This document shows positions 28,336-36,620 of a stretch of DNA of 64,000 nucleotides, in pieces. A program made the translations under genes and the position numbers. Below the pieces are notes generated by a model, which ran no database searches, was not told the DNA's origin, and saw nothing but the letters and a program-made list of their open reading frames with translations. The DNA lies in the NCBI RefSeq assembly GCF_000069185.1, contig NC_010397.1, forward strand, positions 3,038,001-3,102,000. Direction: 5' to 3'. The first letter of the stretch is position 1. Each line of letters starts with the position of its first letter. The stretch comes from Mycobacteroides abscessus ATCC 19977. GTDB taxonomy: Bacteria; Actinomycetota; Actinomycetes; Mycobacteriales; Mycobacteriaceae.

Positions 28336-29139
28336 ATGACAGCCACCGACTCCGCACCGGCCGCAACCGCGGCGGACCCCTCCAACACGCCTCAGCAGGC
28401 GTTCGGCATCGACGTCGGCGGCAGTGGGATCAAGGGTGCGATCGTGGATCTGACGACCGGCGAGATGGTCGGCGAGCGGGTCAAGTACCCCACACCTCAG
28501 CCCGCCACGCCGAAGGCTGTCGCAGAGACCATTGCCAGAGTCGTGCGTGATTTCTCCTGGACCGGGCCCGTCGGTGTGACGTACCCCGGCGTGATCGTGC
28601 GCGGCGAGGCGCGCACCGCCGCCAACGTCGACAAATCGTGGCTGGGCGTCAACGTCCACGACATCATCAGCACCGAACTTGGGGGTCAAACCGTCACCGT
28701 CCTCAACGATGCCGATGCCGCCGGGCTGGCCGAGGACCGATACGGCGCGGGCAAGGATCAGTCGGGTGTCGTGGTCCTGCTGACGTTCGGAACCGGGATC
28801 GGCTCTGCCGTCCTGCACAACGGAATCCTGTTGCCCAATACCGAGTTCGGACATATCCAGGTGGACGGCATGGAGGCCGAGCACCGCGCGGCGTCATCGG
28901 TCAAGGAAAAGAACGACTGGAGCTACAAGCAGTGGGCGCCCGAGGTCACCAAGGTGCTGGAAGCGGTCGAGAACGCGCTGTGGCCGGATCTGTTCATCGT
29001 GGGCGGCGGTATCAGCCGCAAGGCCGACAAATGGGTGCCGCTGCTGACCAACCGCACACCCGTCGTGGCCGCTGCGCTGCAGAACACCGCGGGGATCGTC
29101 GGCGCGGCGATGGCCGCACACGCTGGCGTTTCGCCTTAG
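28336..29139 (+). CDS. ppgK: Polyphosphate glucokinase
   Basis: Phosphorylates glucose with polyphosphate or ATP; a cytosolic ROK-family kinase. The 267-residue protein has FGIDVGGSGIKGAIVDL (phosphate loop), VLNDADAAGLAEDRYG with the catalytic aspartate, and LLTFGTGIGSAVLHNG. The ATG at 28336 is preceded by AGGGAG at 7 bases; the first 20 residues are a low-complexity Ala/Thr tail. SigA follows 162 bases later, the order found in M. tuberculosis (Rv2702-Rv2703). Confidence 0.94.
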   Translation: MTATDSAPAATAADPSNTPQQAFGIDVGGSGIKGAIVDLTTGEMVGERVKYPTPQPATPKAVAETIARVVRDFSWTGPVGVTYPGVIVRGEARTAANVDKSWLGVNVHDIISTELGGQTVTVLNDADAAGLAEDRYGAGKDQSGVVVLLTFGTGIGSAVLHNGILLPNTEFGHIQVDGMEAEHRAASSVKEKNDWSYKQWAPEVTKVLEAVENALWPDLFIVGGGISRKADKWVPLLTNRTPVVAAALQNTAGIVGAAMAAHAGVSP

Positions 29140-29143
29140 CTTT

Positions 29144-29174
29144 TTCACAGGTTCTGCACTCTTGTCGTTACAAT
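29144..29174 (+). promoter_or_regulatory. Probable sigA promoter
   Basis: TTCACA at 29144-29149 and TACAAT at 29169-29174 with a 19-base gap resemble a housekeeping promoter; TACAAT is the strongest -10 match in the ppgK-sigA gap. It implies a leader of roughly 120 bases before the sigA GTG. Confidence 0.45.
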
Positions 29175-29301
29175 GGCACTCAGATAGCCGCACGCAGGGC
29201 CACGCAGGTGTTCCCCCGCGGCGACGAACATCAAGCAGACAGCCAAATTCTCGATTTTGCATGCCCATGCGCGTCGAAGAAGTAGCCAGGAAAGGGCGTA
29301 C

Positions 29302-30705
29302 GTGGCAGCCACGAAAGCAGCTCCGGTAACGCAGGCCACCGCCGAGACACCTTCGAACACCACCGCCACCAAGGCAGCGCCGGCCAAGAAGGCCCCCGCG
29401 AAGGCCGCCACCAAGGCGCCCGCCAAGAAGGCACCGGCCAAGAAGGCCCCCGCGAAGGCCGCCACCAAGGCGCCCGCCAAGAAGGCACCGGCCAAGAAAG
29501 CGCCGGCCAAGAAGGCCGCTGCCAAGGCAACCGATCCCGCTCTCGAGCCGCAGGGCGCCGCCGATGACGCCGACATCGAGCCCGGCGATGACTTGGACAC
29601 CGACCTCGCCGACGACGCCGATATCGAGGCCGACCTCGCCGAAGCCGCTGCCGAGCCCGAGCCCGAGGCAGAAGCTGACGGCGACGACGAGCCCTCCGAG
29701 AAAGACAAGGCTTCAGGCGATTTCGTCTGGGACGAAGAAGAGTCCGAGGCGCTGCGCCAGGCCCGCAAGGATGCCGAGCTCACCGCCTCCGCGGACTCGG
29801 TGCGTGCCTACCTCAAGCAGATCGGCAAGGTGGCGCTGCTCAACGCCGAAGAGGAAGTTGAGCTGGCCAAGCGGATCGAGGCCGGGCTGTACGCGACGCA
29901 AATCGTCACCGAGCTGACCGAGAAGGGCGAGAAGCTTCCCGCCGCGCAGCGCCGCGACATGATGTGGATCTGCCGCGACGGAGACCGCGCCAAGAACCAT
30001 CTGCTGGAAGCCAACCTGCGCCTGGTGGTCTCGCTGGCCAAGCGCTACACCGGCCGCGGCATGGCGTTCCTGGACCTGATTCAGGAAGGCAACCTGGGTC
30101 TGATCCGGGCGGTCGAGAAGTTCGACTACACAAAGGGTTACAAGTTCTCGACGTACGCCACCTGGTGGATCCGTCAGGCCATCACCCGCGCGATGGCCGA
30201 CCAGGCCCGCACCATTCGTATCCCCGTGCACATGGTCGAGGTCATCAACAAGCTCGGCCGTATCCAGCGTGAGCTGCTACAGGACCTGGGTCGCGAGCCC
30301 ACGCCCGAAGAGCTGGCCAAGGAAATGGACATCACGCCGGAGAAGGTGCTGGAAATCCAGCAGTACGCGCGTGAGCCCATCTCGCTGGACCAGACCATCG
30401 GCGACGAGGGCGACTCGCAGCTCGGCGACTTCATCGAAGACTCCGAGGCCGTGGTCGCCGTGGACGCGGTGTCCTTCACCCTGCTGCAGGATCAGCTGCA
30501 GTCGGTGCTGGAGACCCTGTCCGAGCGCGAGGCCGGCGTGGTGCGTCTGCGCTTCGGCCTCACCGACGGTCAGCCGCGCACGCTCGACGAGATCGGTCAG
30601 GTGTACGGGGTCACCCGCGAGCGCATCCGGCAGATCGAGTCCAAGACCATGTCCAAGCTGCGCCACCCGAGCCGTTCACAGGTGCTGCGCGACTACCTGG
30701 ACTAA
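29302..30705 (+). CDS. sigA: Principal RNA polymerase sigma factor SigA
   Basis: The essential group 1 sigma factor, 467 residues from a GTG with AGGAAAGG upstream. Residues about 26-75 are Lys/Ala/Pro repeats, followed by a very acidic stretch (about 80-145), and then the conserved core. The core has region 1.2 from [14 protein letters not shown], 2.1-2.4 ([37 protein letters not shown]), region 3, and 4.2 ([19 protein letters not shown]). The start is that of mycobacterial SigA (VAATKA), so an in-frame ATG-like extension upstream is rejected. A 12-bp hairpin follows the gene. Confidence 0.97.
   Translation: MAATKAAPVTQATAETPSNTTATKAAPAKKAPAKAATKAPAKKAPAKKAPAKAATKAPAKKAPAKKAPAKKAAAKATDPALEPQGAADDADIEPGDDLDTDLADDADIEADLAEAAAEPEPEAEADGDDEPSEKDKASGDFVWDEEESEALRQARKDAELTASADSVRAYLKQIGKVALLNAEEEVELAKRIEAGLYATQIVTELTEKGEKLPAAQRRDMMWICRDGDRAKNHLLEANLRLVVSLAKRYTGRGMAFLDLIQEGNLGLIRAVEKFDYTKGYKFSTYATWWIRQAITRAMADQARTIRIPVHMVEVINKLGRIQRELLQDLGREPTPEELAKEMDITPEKVLEIQQYAREPISLDQTIGDEGDSQLGDFIEDSEAVVAVDAVSFTLLQDQLQSVLETLSEREAGVVRLRFGLTDGQPRTLDEIGQVYGVTRERIRQIESKTMSKLRHPSRSQVLRDYLD
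29377..29484 (+). repeat. 54-base tandem repeat inside sigA
   Basis: Two consecutive 54-base units (29377-29430 and 29431-29484), nearly identical at DNA level, then a partial third. Each encodes 18 residues of the Lys/Ala/Pro-rich tail ([18 protein letters not shown]). Such a unit can expand or contract by slippage without a frameshift. Confidence 0.85.
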
Positions 30706-30723
30706 GCCGTTCCCTTTCGCGCC

Positions 30724-30777
30724 GAGCGTGAAGCCATTGCGGGATTCCCACCGATTTTCCGCACTGGCTTCACGCTC
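30724..30777 (+). terminator. Hairpin downstream of sigA
   Basis: GAGCGTGAAGCC at 30724-30735 pairs perfectly with GGCTTCACGCTC at 30766-30777 around a 30-base loop that itself contains a small GCGG/CCGC stem. It begins 19 bases after the sigA stop. Likely terminator or 3' stabiliser. Confidence 0.6.
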
Positions 30778-30888
30778 GCCGTATTTGAGTGAAATCGAGT
30801 AGCCCGCTACGCAGGTGAAGCGGCGGGCCGCGGCCACAGCATGGTTCCACCCCGGTGACAGTCATCGGGCGGAACCGAAGGACACGCC

Positions 30889-31830
30889 ATGACCGCAACA
30901 CTCGAGAAGGAAGTGACCGCACCCCAGCCGCCGCTGGACGGTGACGTCGCCGATCGCCGCAGCAAGTTCCGCAAACTGACGGCGGAGACGCCCAGGGATC
31001 CCAGCGCAGAACGCGCGTTCCTGGCATCGAAGCTGGCTGTGCTGCAATCCCATCCGAAACTTTCGGCGGCTACCCGGTATGAAGGCGAGCAGACGCTGGC
31101 CGAGGCCGCGGGGCTGGCGGACAGCGCCCAGCTGGCCGCAGCGGTAGCCCCGCCGCCGGGCGGTGTCGGCTACGGGATGTTCTACACGAACAGCTTCCGC
31201 ACCCGTTTCGCGCGGGGCACCGCGTTCTACTACGAGATCGTCTGCCCCCACCAGCCCGGCGGGAATGTGGCCGACTATCTGTATCTGACCGCCACCAACC
31301 GGGCTCAGAAGGGTGTGGAGGCGTTTGTGTCGTACCACGCACAGGACATCGCCCGGTTCAAGGTGTTCGACTGGGCACGTTCGGACCACTGGCAGACCGA
31401 TATCCCGTTCGCGAATCTGACGTCGTACCTGCGGAGCACCTCCTCACACGGCTGGGGCCTGCAGACGCTGCTCGTGTGGAATCAATCATTCGAAATCGCC
31501 CCCAACCGGTGGCGCAACGAGGTGCTGCTGCACAACCGGGCGGCGAACCGCTGGGATCTGGTGTACCGCTTCGACTATCAGTCCTCCACCGCAGAACAGA
31601 CGTCGGGCTGGGTGGGCAGCTGGGGTCCGATCGTGGAAACGTTCCAGAACAGCTACACGAACACCCGCTGGCTCGGGTTCCTGAACACGATGCTGGTCGG
31701 CCGCGACGCGGCCGGCAACTGGGGACAATGGGCGCTGTTGCGTGCGGCCGACTCGACCGTACGCAATGACGGGCACGGCTTCTCTCCGCTGTTCCTGGAC
31801 CCGAACTACTCGTTCGTGGTCAAGAGTTGA
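30889..31830 (+). CDS. Uncharacterised Trp-rich protein with N-terminal helical module
   Basis: A 313-residue protein I do not recognise. There is no signal peptide or membrane helix. Residues about 20-75 form a charged helical module that is related to the small protein encoded next (shared pattern ADRR..F..L...D..ER...K...S.P.L). Residues about 95-313 are rich in Trp, Tyr, Phe and Asn with alternating beta-strand character, like a beta-sandwich. The ATG follows GAAGGA. The gene is not part of the conserved sigA region of M. tuberculosis. Confidence 0.7.
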   Translation: MTATLEKEVTAPQPPLDGDVADRRSKFRKLTAETPRDPSAERAFLASKLAVLQSHPKLSAATRYEGEQTLAEAAGLADSAQLAAAVAPPPGGVGYGMFYTNSFRTRFARGTAFYYEIVCPHQPGGNVADYLYLTATNRAQKGVEAFVSYHAQDIARFKVFDWARSDHWQTDIPFANLTSYLRSTSSHGWGLQTLLVWNQSFEIAPNRWRNEVLLHNRAANRWDLVYRFDYQSSTAEQTSGWVGSWGPIVETFQNSYTNTRWLGFLNTMLVGRDAAGNWGQWALLRAADSTVRNDGHGFSPLFLDPNYSFVVKS

Positions 31831-31851
31831 CCGAGTAGGAAGTAGCCGTTC

Positions 31852-32061
31852 ATGAAGAATGACGGATCATCTCCCCCTCCTGGTGGCGGTCCCATCGCCG
31901 ACCGGCGCCGGCAGTTCGAAGAACTCAGCCGCACGCACCGCGAGGACGCAGATGAGCGCGCGCACATCGAGCACAAGATCGAGATCGTCACGAGCGATCC
32001 CGATCTGACCGCCGAGGAGAAGGCAGCCGCGATCGCGGAGCTGCGGCGCGCGCTGGAATGA
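31852..32061 (+). CDS. Small helical protein related to the N-terminus of the upstream gene product
   Basis: A 69-residue protein 21 bases after the preceding gene. After a Pro/Gly-rich start it is one charged helical unit (PIADRRRQFEELSRTHRED, then DERAHIEHKIEIV and a C-terminal helix) that lines up with residues 21-75 of the 313-residue protein with about 16 identities in 54 positions by eye. Co-transcription is likely. Function unknown; self-association or interaction with the larger protein is an inference from the shared module. Confidence 0.65.
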   Translation: MKNDGSSPPPGGGPIADRRRQFEELSRTHREDADERAHIEHKIEIVTSDPDLTAEEKAAAIAELRRALE

Positions 32062-32131
32062 CGGCCGCACCGCACGGCACGGACCCACCGGCGAGTTCGA
32101 TCTGTCAGTGGGTCCGGCCATACTGGGCAGC

Positions 32132-32665
32132 GTGAGCACCGTCGGCCACTGCTTTTTCGATACCGCTATCGGCAGCTGTGCTATCGCGTGGAGCGACAGG
32201 GGCATCGTCGCGTTACAGCTGCCCGAACGCGACGACGCCGCGACCCTTGCCAGGATCCGGCGTCCTGCGGGCAGCGAGCTGGCGCCACCTGACTTCGTGG
32301 CCCAGGCGATTGACGGAATTCGCCGCGTGCTCGCCGGCGACGACGATGATCTGCAGTGGGCCCGGCTGGATCTGGACGGCACCACCGACTTCGATCGCGA
32401 GGTCTACGCGGCGACGCGAGCCATCGGTCCGGGCAGGACCCGCAGTTACGGTGAGGTGGCGGCCTCGGTGGGTGAGCCGGGCGCCGCACAGGCCGTCGGA
32501 CAGTCTTTGGGACGCAACCCGATTCCGCTCCTTGTCCCCTGCCACCGGGTGCTTGCCGCCGATCGCAGTCTGCACGGCTTCTCCGCCTACGGCGGCGTAG
32601 TGACCAAACGCGAACTGTTGCGGCTCGAGCACACCCCCGGTTTCGACGACCCCACGCTGTTCTGA
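32132..32665 (+). CDS. Methylated-DNA--protein-cysteine methyltransferase (Ogt-like)
   Basis: A suicide repair protein that moves the alkyl group from O6-alkylguanine to its own cysteine. The 177-residue protein has the active-site block IPLLVPCHRVLAADRS and the helix-turn-helix region RTRSYGEVAASVGEPGAAQAVGQSLGRNP before it. The GTG at 32132 lies 7 bases after CATACT, fitting a leaderless transcript; a longer start at 32108 is possible but less likely. An N-terminal RNase H-like domain of usual size is present. Confidence 0.93.
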   Translation: MSTVGHCFFDTAIGSCAIAWSDRGIVALQLPERDDAATLARIRRPAGSELAPPDFVAQAIDGIRRVLAGDDDDLQWARLDLDGTTDFDREVYAATRAIGPGRTRSYGEVAASVGEPGAAQAVGQSLGRNPIPLLVPCHRVLAADRSLHGFSAYGGVVTKRELLRLEHTPGFDDPTLF

Positions 32666-32740
32666 CGCGCAAGCCCCATCACCGGTCTAGGCTCGAGCCC
32701 AGCTCTCGCAAGATCACCGGCTTACGCATCGGGAGAACCC

Positions 32741-33223
32741 ATGACAGGTCTGTACGTAGCTGCGCTTCTCATCGGAATCGTCGCGGGCCTGCGCGCGATG
32801 ACCCCACTGGCCGTGTTGAGCTGGGCAGCCTTCGCTAAATGCCTTCTCCTGGAGGGCACCTGGGCTTCTTTTCTGGCAAGCCTCGTCGTGGCCATCATCG
32901 CCACCGTGTTGGCCGCCGGCGAGATCGTCAACGACAAACTGCCCAAGACGCCCAGCCGAAAGGCGCCGCCGGCATTCGCGGCACGCATGGTATTGGGTGC
33001 CTTCTACGGTGCGGTATTCGGCACGCTGGCGCACGACACCTCCCCCGGGCTCCTCATCGGCCTCGTACTGGGTGCGATCGGCGCGGTGATCGGAACGCTC
33101 GGTGGAGCCTGGGCACGCGGAGCATTGGCCACCGCCTTCGGTAAGGACCTGCCGGCCGCACTCATCGAGGACGCGATCACCGTGGCGGCGGCCCTCGCGA
33201 TCACCGCGGGACTGGCCACGTGA
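32741..33223 (+). CDS. DUF4126-like membrane protein
   Basis: A 160-residue membrane protein with four or five helices and many small residues (GLRAMTPLAVLSWAAFA near the start, GEIVNDKLPKTPSRKAPP between helices). These features match the DUF4126 family, whose role is unknown. A GGGAGAA ribosome site lies 5 bases ahead of the ATG. The last bases overlap the start of the flavoprotein gene in GTGA, so the two are translationally coupled. Confidence 0.72.
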   Translation: MTGLYVAALLIGIVAGLRAMTPLAVLSWAAFAKCLLLEGTWASFLASLVVAIIATVLAAGEIVNDKLPKTPSRKAPPAFAARMVLGAFYGAVFGTLAHDTSPGLLIGLVLGAIGAVIGTLGGAWARGALATAFGKDLPAALIEDAITVAAALAITAGLAT

Positions 33224-34596
33224 GCACACATTTCGATGCTGTCGTGGTGGGTGCCGGGCAGGCCGGCCCTTCGCTGGCCGCACGGCTGCGCGGGGCGGGT
33301 CTGACCGTGGCGATCGTGGAACGGCACCTGTTCGGCGGCACCTGCGTGAACACCGGATGCCGGCCCACCAAGGCACTGGTCGCCAGCGCCCATGCCGCCC
33401 ATATGGCGCGTGAGGCCGCACGCTGGGGCGTCGTCGTCGATGGCTCCGTGAGCATGGACATGGTCCGGGTACGGGAACGCAAGGATGCGGTGATCCTGCC
33501 CTCACGCAACGGCGGACAGACGTGGCTCAAGGACCTGGGTTGCGCGATCTACCACGAACACGCGAGCTTTCTATCCCCGACCGAACTTTCCGTGGGCGAC
33601 GAGATCATCTCCGCCGAAAGGATTTTCCTGAACGTCGGCGGCCGCGCGGTGGTCCCTGACTGGCCCGGGGTCGATGACGTCCCGCTGTTCACCAACAGCT
33701 CACTGATCGAGTACGACGGGATACCGGAGCATCTCGTGGTGATCGGAGGCAGCTACGTCGGCCTGGAATTCGCACAGATCTACCGCCGGTTCGGCAGCCA
33801 GGTCACGGTGGTGCACCGCGGGCCTCGGCTGGTGGAGCGTGAAGACCCCGACGCGTCGGCGATCATTCAGGAGGTCCTCGAGCGTGAGGGAATCACCTTC
33901 CGTCTCAATGCCTCCTGTATCAACCTGGCACGCCATGACGAGGGTGTTGCCGTGGGCGTCGATTGCACGGACGGTGCGCCCAAGGTGGTGGGGTCTCATG
34001 TGCTCGTGGCGGTGGGACGCCGCCCGAACACCGACGACCTAGGCCTGGAGAACGCCGGGGTTGCCACCGACGCCCGCGGGTACATCACGGTCGACGATCA
34101 GTTGCGCACGAGCACACCGGGGATCTGGGCGCTCGGCGACTGCAACGGCCGTGGCGCCTTCACACATACCTCGTACAACGATTTCGAGATCGTCGCCGCG
34201 AACCTTCTGGACGACGATCCGCGACGCGTCACCGATAGGCTGCCGTGCTACGCGCTGTACACCGATCCGCCCCTCGGACGAGTGGGCATGACCGAGGCGC
34301 AGGCACGCGCTTCGGGGCGCTCCCTGCTGGTCGGACGCAAGCCGATGAGCCACGTCGGCCGCGCCCTGGAAAAAGGTGAAACCGACGGCTATATGCAGGT
34401 TTTGGTCGACGCGGACTCCGATCTCATTCTGGGCGCGACGATCCTCGGCGTGGGTGGCGATGAGGTGGTGCACTGCTTGCTCGACACCATGCAGTACGGC
34501 ATTCCCGCGCGACAATTGCAGCGCACCGTCCATATCCACCCCACTGTGGCGGAGTTCCTGCCGACGATCTTGGGTGAGCTTCAGCCGCTGATTTGA
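33220..34596 (+). CDS. Class I pyridine nucleotide-disulfide oxidoreductase (mercuric reductase-like)
   Basis: A 458-residue FAD enzyme with the redox-active disulfide in GGTCVNTGCRPTKAL (about 41-55), an N-terminal FAD motif (DAVVVGAGQAGPSLA), an NAD(P) motif (LVVIGGSYVGLEFAQ), and the C-terminal interface HIHPTVAEFLPT. This places it with the mercuric reductase/glutathione reductase group, but it lacks the HMA domain and the C-terminal cysteine pair of true MerA, so mercury is unlikely to be the substrate. It is coupled to the DUF4126-like gene. Its stop codon overlaps the -35 element of the next promoter. Confidence 0.88.
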   Translation: MSTHFDAVVVGAGQAGPSLAARLRGAGLTVAIVERHLFGGTCVNTGCRPTKALVASAHAAHMAREAARWGVVVDGSVSMDMVRVRERKDAVILPSRNGGQTWLKDLGCAIYHEHASFLSPTELSVGDEIISAERIFLNVGGRAVVPDWPGVDDVPLFTNSSLIEYDGIPEHLVVIGGSYVGLEFAQIYRRFGSQVTVVHRGPRLVEREDPDASAIIQEVLEREGITFRLNASCINLARHDEGVAVGVDCTDGAPKVVGSHVLVAVGRRPNTDDLGLENAGVATDARGYITVDDQLRTSTPGIWALGDCNGRGAFTHTSYNDFEIVAANLLDDDPRRVTDRLPCYALYTDPPLGRVGMTEAQARASGRSLLVGRKPMSHVGRALEKGETDGYMQVLVDADSDLILGATILGVGGDEVVHCLLDTMQYGIPARQLQRTVHIHPTVAEFLPTILGELQPLI

Positions 34597-34623
34597 CCTC
34601 AAGTGCACTTGAGAAAATAGCGT
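34593..34623 (+). promoter_or_regulatory. SoxR/MerR-type promoter of the VOC gene
   Basis: TTGACC (34593-34598) and TAGCGT (34618-34623) are separated by 19 bases, the over-long spacer typical of MerR-family targets. The spacer is filled by the perfect palindrome CTCAAGTGCACTTGAG (34598-34613), which closely matches the SoxR box CCTCAAGTTAACTTGAGG. The ATG follows 7 bases after the -10. No MerR-type regulator gene is in the window. Confidence 0.7.
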
Positions 34624-34630
34624 AGCTGCC

Positions 34631-35308
34631 ATGAGGATTCGGGATGTGCAGATCACGGCTACGGACCTTCCGGGGGCCGCGCGCTTCTACTCCGAAACTC
34701 TAGGATTGCCAGTGCAACTGGCTCCAGACAGAGCCACGGTAAGTATCGGCGACAGCACGCTGACCATGGTGCCCGGCCCTGCGTATCACGGCGCGCATCA
34801 CATCGCCTTCACCATTCCCGCGGGAAGCCTGGCATCCGCCAAGCAGTGGCTGTCACGGCGGGTCACCCTGCAGGCCGACGGTGAATGGCACGACGAGTTC
34901 GACTGCCCGCCCCACTGGCGGGCGCGCAGCATCTACTTCGCCGGGCCCGACGACGCAGTACTCGAGCTGATCGAGCGCAATGTCCTCGACAACCGGATCG
35001 AGCGCGCCTTCGGTGTCGGTGATATCCGGTACATCAGCGAAGTCGGCTTCGGAGTTCCGGATGTGCTGCAGACCCAGCTACAGCTGCGTGACACGCTCGG
35101 ACTATTGCCTTTCGGCGAACCAAATCCCCGGTTCGGCCCGGTGGGCGACCACGACGGCCTGTTCATCCTGGTGCCGGCCGACGCCACCTGGCGCCCCGAG
35201 AATCGGGGTGCACCGGCTGCCGCTCATATTGTCGTCACCGCCGACATACCCACTGCGCTGGAAATCGGCGAGCACTATCTCGTGCAGCCGCGGCCGTTAG
35301 GAGCGTGA
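34631..35308 (+). CDS. VOC (glyoxalase/dioxygenase) superfamily protein
   Basis: A 225-residue soluble protein made of two VOC modules. The first starts IRDVQITATDLPGAARFYSETLGLPV and ends FAGPDDAVLELIER; the second starts ISEVGFGVPDV and contains LRDTLGLLPFG. Metal ligands cannot be fixed by eye, so enzyme, binding-protein or resistance roles all remain open. The ATG at 34631 is predicted to be the first base of a leaderless transcript driven by the SoxR-type promoter, which suggests induction by redox-active compounds. It overlaps the convergent LLM gene by 12 bases. Confidence 0.8.
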   Translation: MRIRDVQITATDLPGAARFYSETLGLPVQLAPDRATVSIGDSTLTMVPGPAYHGAHHIAFTIPAGSLASAKQWLSRRVTLQADGEWHDEFDCPPHWRARSIYFAGPDDAVLELIERNVLDNRIERAFGVGDIRYISEVGFGVPDVLQTQLQLRDTLGLLPFGEPNPRFGPVGDHDGLFILVPADATWRPENRGAPAAAHIVVTADIPTALEIGEHYLVQPRPLGA

Positions 35309-36127
35309 GTCACGCCAGGCCAACGGCGCGTCGAGCACTGACAGGTCATAACCGTTGTCGGCGTCGATCCCGACGGTGAACAACCTCGCCCCCACCTCGA
35401 CGTAGGCATCCGCCTCTGCCGCGGTGAGCCCGCGCTCAGGATCCAGCCCCCAGCTGGTGGAGCGTTCTATCTCGTTGTGGTCGCGACCGATTCGGTCGGC
35501 TTCGGCAATCAGGACGCTGTTCTTACGGCGATAGGTGTCGATATCGCCAAACGCATGCCAGATATGAGCGTGCCGGGCCACCAACGGGATGGTGCGCTTC
35601 TCACCGCCGCCACCGATCAGGATGGGGATCGGACGCACCGGCTGCGGTAGCAACTGACCCAAGCGGCTCTCAATCCGGACCAGGCTGTCCTCGAACAAGT
35701 CGAAACGCGATCCGGTGGTTCCGAAGTCGTACCCGTAGGTGGTGTAGTCCCGTTCGTACCAACCGGCACCGACCCCCAGAATCAGCCGGCCACCACTGAT
35801 GTGGTCGACGGTGCGAGCCATGTCTGCCAGCAGATCGGGATTGCGGTAACCCACACCCGTCACCAGCAGCCCTATCTCCGCACGCGAGGTGACCTCGGCC
35901 CACGATCCTAAGGCGGTCCAGCCCTCAAAGTTGTTGACATCGGGTTGCACCTCGTCGAGCACCACGCCTTGGCTGCTCAGCGTGCCGGCGGGCCAATGGA
36001 AATGGTCGTAGCCGAAGATGACGTCCGCGCCCTTGTCCTCCGCGCGGAGCACAGCATCACGCCACTGCTTGTAGCTCTGCGTCTTGGCCGGCCGGAGCTG
36101 TATGCCAATGCGAATGCGATCAGTCAC
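35297..36127 (-). CDS. F420-dependent luciferase-like monooxygenase family oxidoreductase
   Basis: A 276-residue TIM-barrel protein of the LLM class F420-dependent group common in mycobacteria (IRIGIQLRPAKTQSYKQW, GADVIFGYDHFHWP, then RLILGVGAGWYERDYTTYGYDF and IPILIGGGGEKRTIPLVARHA). The GTG at 36127 is preferred over the TTG four codons upstream. The substrate is unknown; relatives reduce or oxidise small organics using F420. It is divergent from the RidA gene with a 57-base gap. Confidence 0.85.
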   Translation of the reverse strand: MTDRIRIGIQLRPAKTQSYKQWRDAVLRAEDKGADVIFGYDHFHWPAGTLSSQGVVLDEVQPDVNNFEGWTALGSWAEVTSRAEIGLLVTGVGYRNPDLLADMARTVDHISGGRLILGVGAGWYERDYTTYGYDFGTTGSRFDLFEDSLVRIESRLGQLLPQPVRPIPILIGGGGEKRTIPLVARHAHIWHAFGDIDTYRRKNSVLIAEADRIGRDHNEIERSTSWGLDPERGLTAAEADAYVEVGARLFTVGIDADNGYDLSVLDAPLAWRDSRS

Positions 36128-36184
36128 ATGGCAGTCCAATTATTCGATCGCCCGCGATATTCCCCGCCGCCTACGCTGCCCGCC

Positions 36185-36571
36185 ATGGGACGTTTCAGGA
36201 TCTCGTCGGACGGTGAGTGGGAAGCGGCAGTCGGATACTCGCGGGCGGTACGGGTTGGCGCGCATATCGCCGTCGCCGGCACCACCGCGGCCCGCCCGAA
36301 CCAACCGCCGGCAGGAGGTGATGACATCGCCGAACAGACCCACGAGGTACTGCGCCGCATCGAGTCGGCGCTTAGCCAGACGGGTGCCTCGTTGAGTGAT
36401 GTGGTGCGCACCCGCATCTTCGTGACCGACATCAGTCGGTGGCGCGAAGTCGGTTTGGTCCACGGTGCGTTTTTTGGCGATATTCGACCGGCCGCCACGA
36501 TGGTCGAGGTGTCAGCGCTCATCGATCCGGCGCTGCTCGTGGAGATCGAAGCCGACGCGATCGTCGAATAA
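36185..36571 (+). CDS. RidA/YjgF family deaminase
   Basis: A 128-residue RidA-like protein; the family hydrolyses reactive enamine/imine intermediates. It shows the order of family blocks GYSRAVRVGAHIAVAGTTA, EQTHEVLRRIESALSQTGAS, VVRTRIFVTDISRW and the C-terminal VEIEADAIV; the usual catalytic arginine region is DVVRTRI. The ATG at 36185 lies 7 bases after TACGCT, so it is probably leaderless. M. tuberculosis also has a YjgF-family gene (Rv2704) just after sigA. Confidence 0.87.
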   Translation: MGRFRISSDGEWEAAVGYSRAVRVGAHIAVAGTTAARPNQPPAGGDDIAEQTHEVLRRIESALSQTGASLSDVVRTRIFVTDISRWREVGLVHGAFFGDIRPAATMVEVSALIDPALLVEIEADAIVE

Positions 36572-36573
36572 AT

Positions 36574-36584
36574 TGGTCAGACCA
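36574..36584. promoter_or_regulatory. FadR/GntR-type operator upstream of the regulator gene
   Basis: TGGTCAGACCA is a perfect 11-base palindrome with the GGTnnnACC core of FadR-subfamily operators. It lies 37 bases before the ATG of the GntR regulator and just upstream of a likely -10 (TACGGT, 36609-36614), which suggests autoregulation. Confidence 0.6.
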
Positions 36585-36620
36585 CTAGACCTCTTACCAA
36601 TCAGGTGTTACGGTCACGAC

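Noticed and set aside
29257..29301. Upstream extension of sigA
   Set aside because: The GTG at 29302 has AGGAAAGG ahead and gives the known mycobacterial SigA N-terminus; the 15 extra residues have no support.
29377..29520. Direct repeats considered as a CRISPR array
   Set aside because: The units are contiguous, in frame, and encode the SigA tail; there are no unique spacers.
33220..34596. Mercuric reductase as the name of the disulfide-type flavoprotein
   Set aside because: The HMA domain and the C-terminal cysteine pair needed for Hg(II) handling are absent, and no mer genes are nearby.
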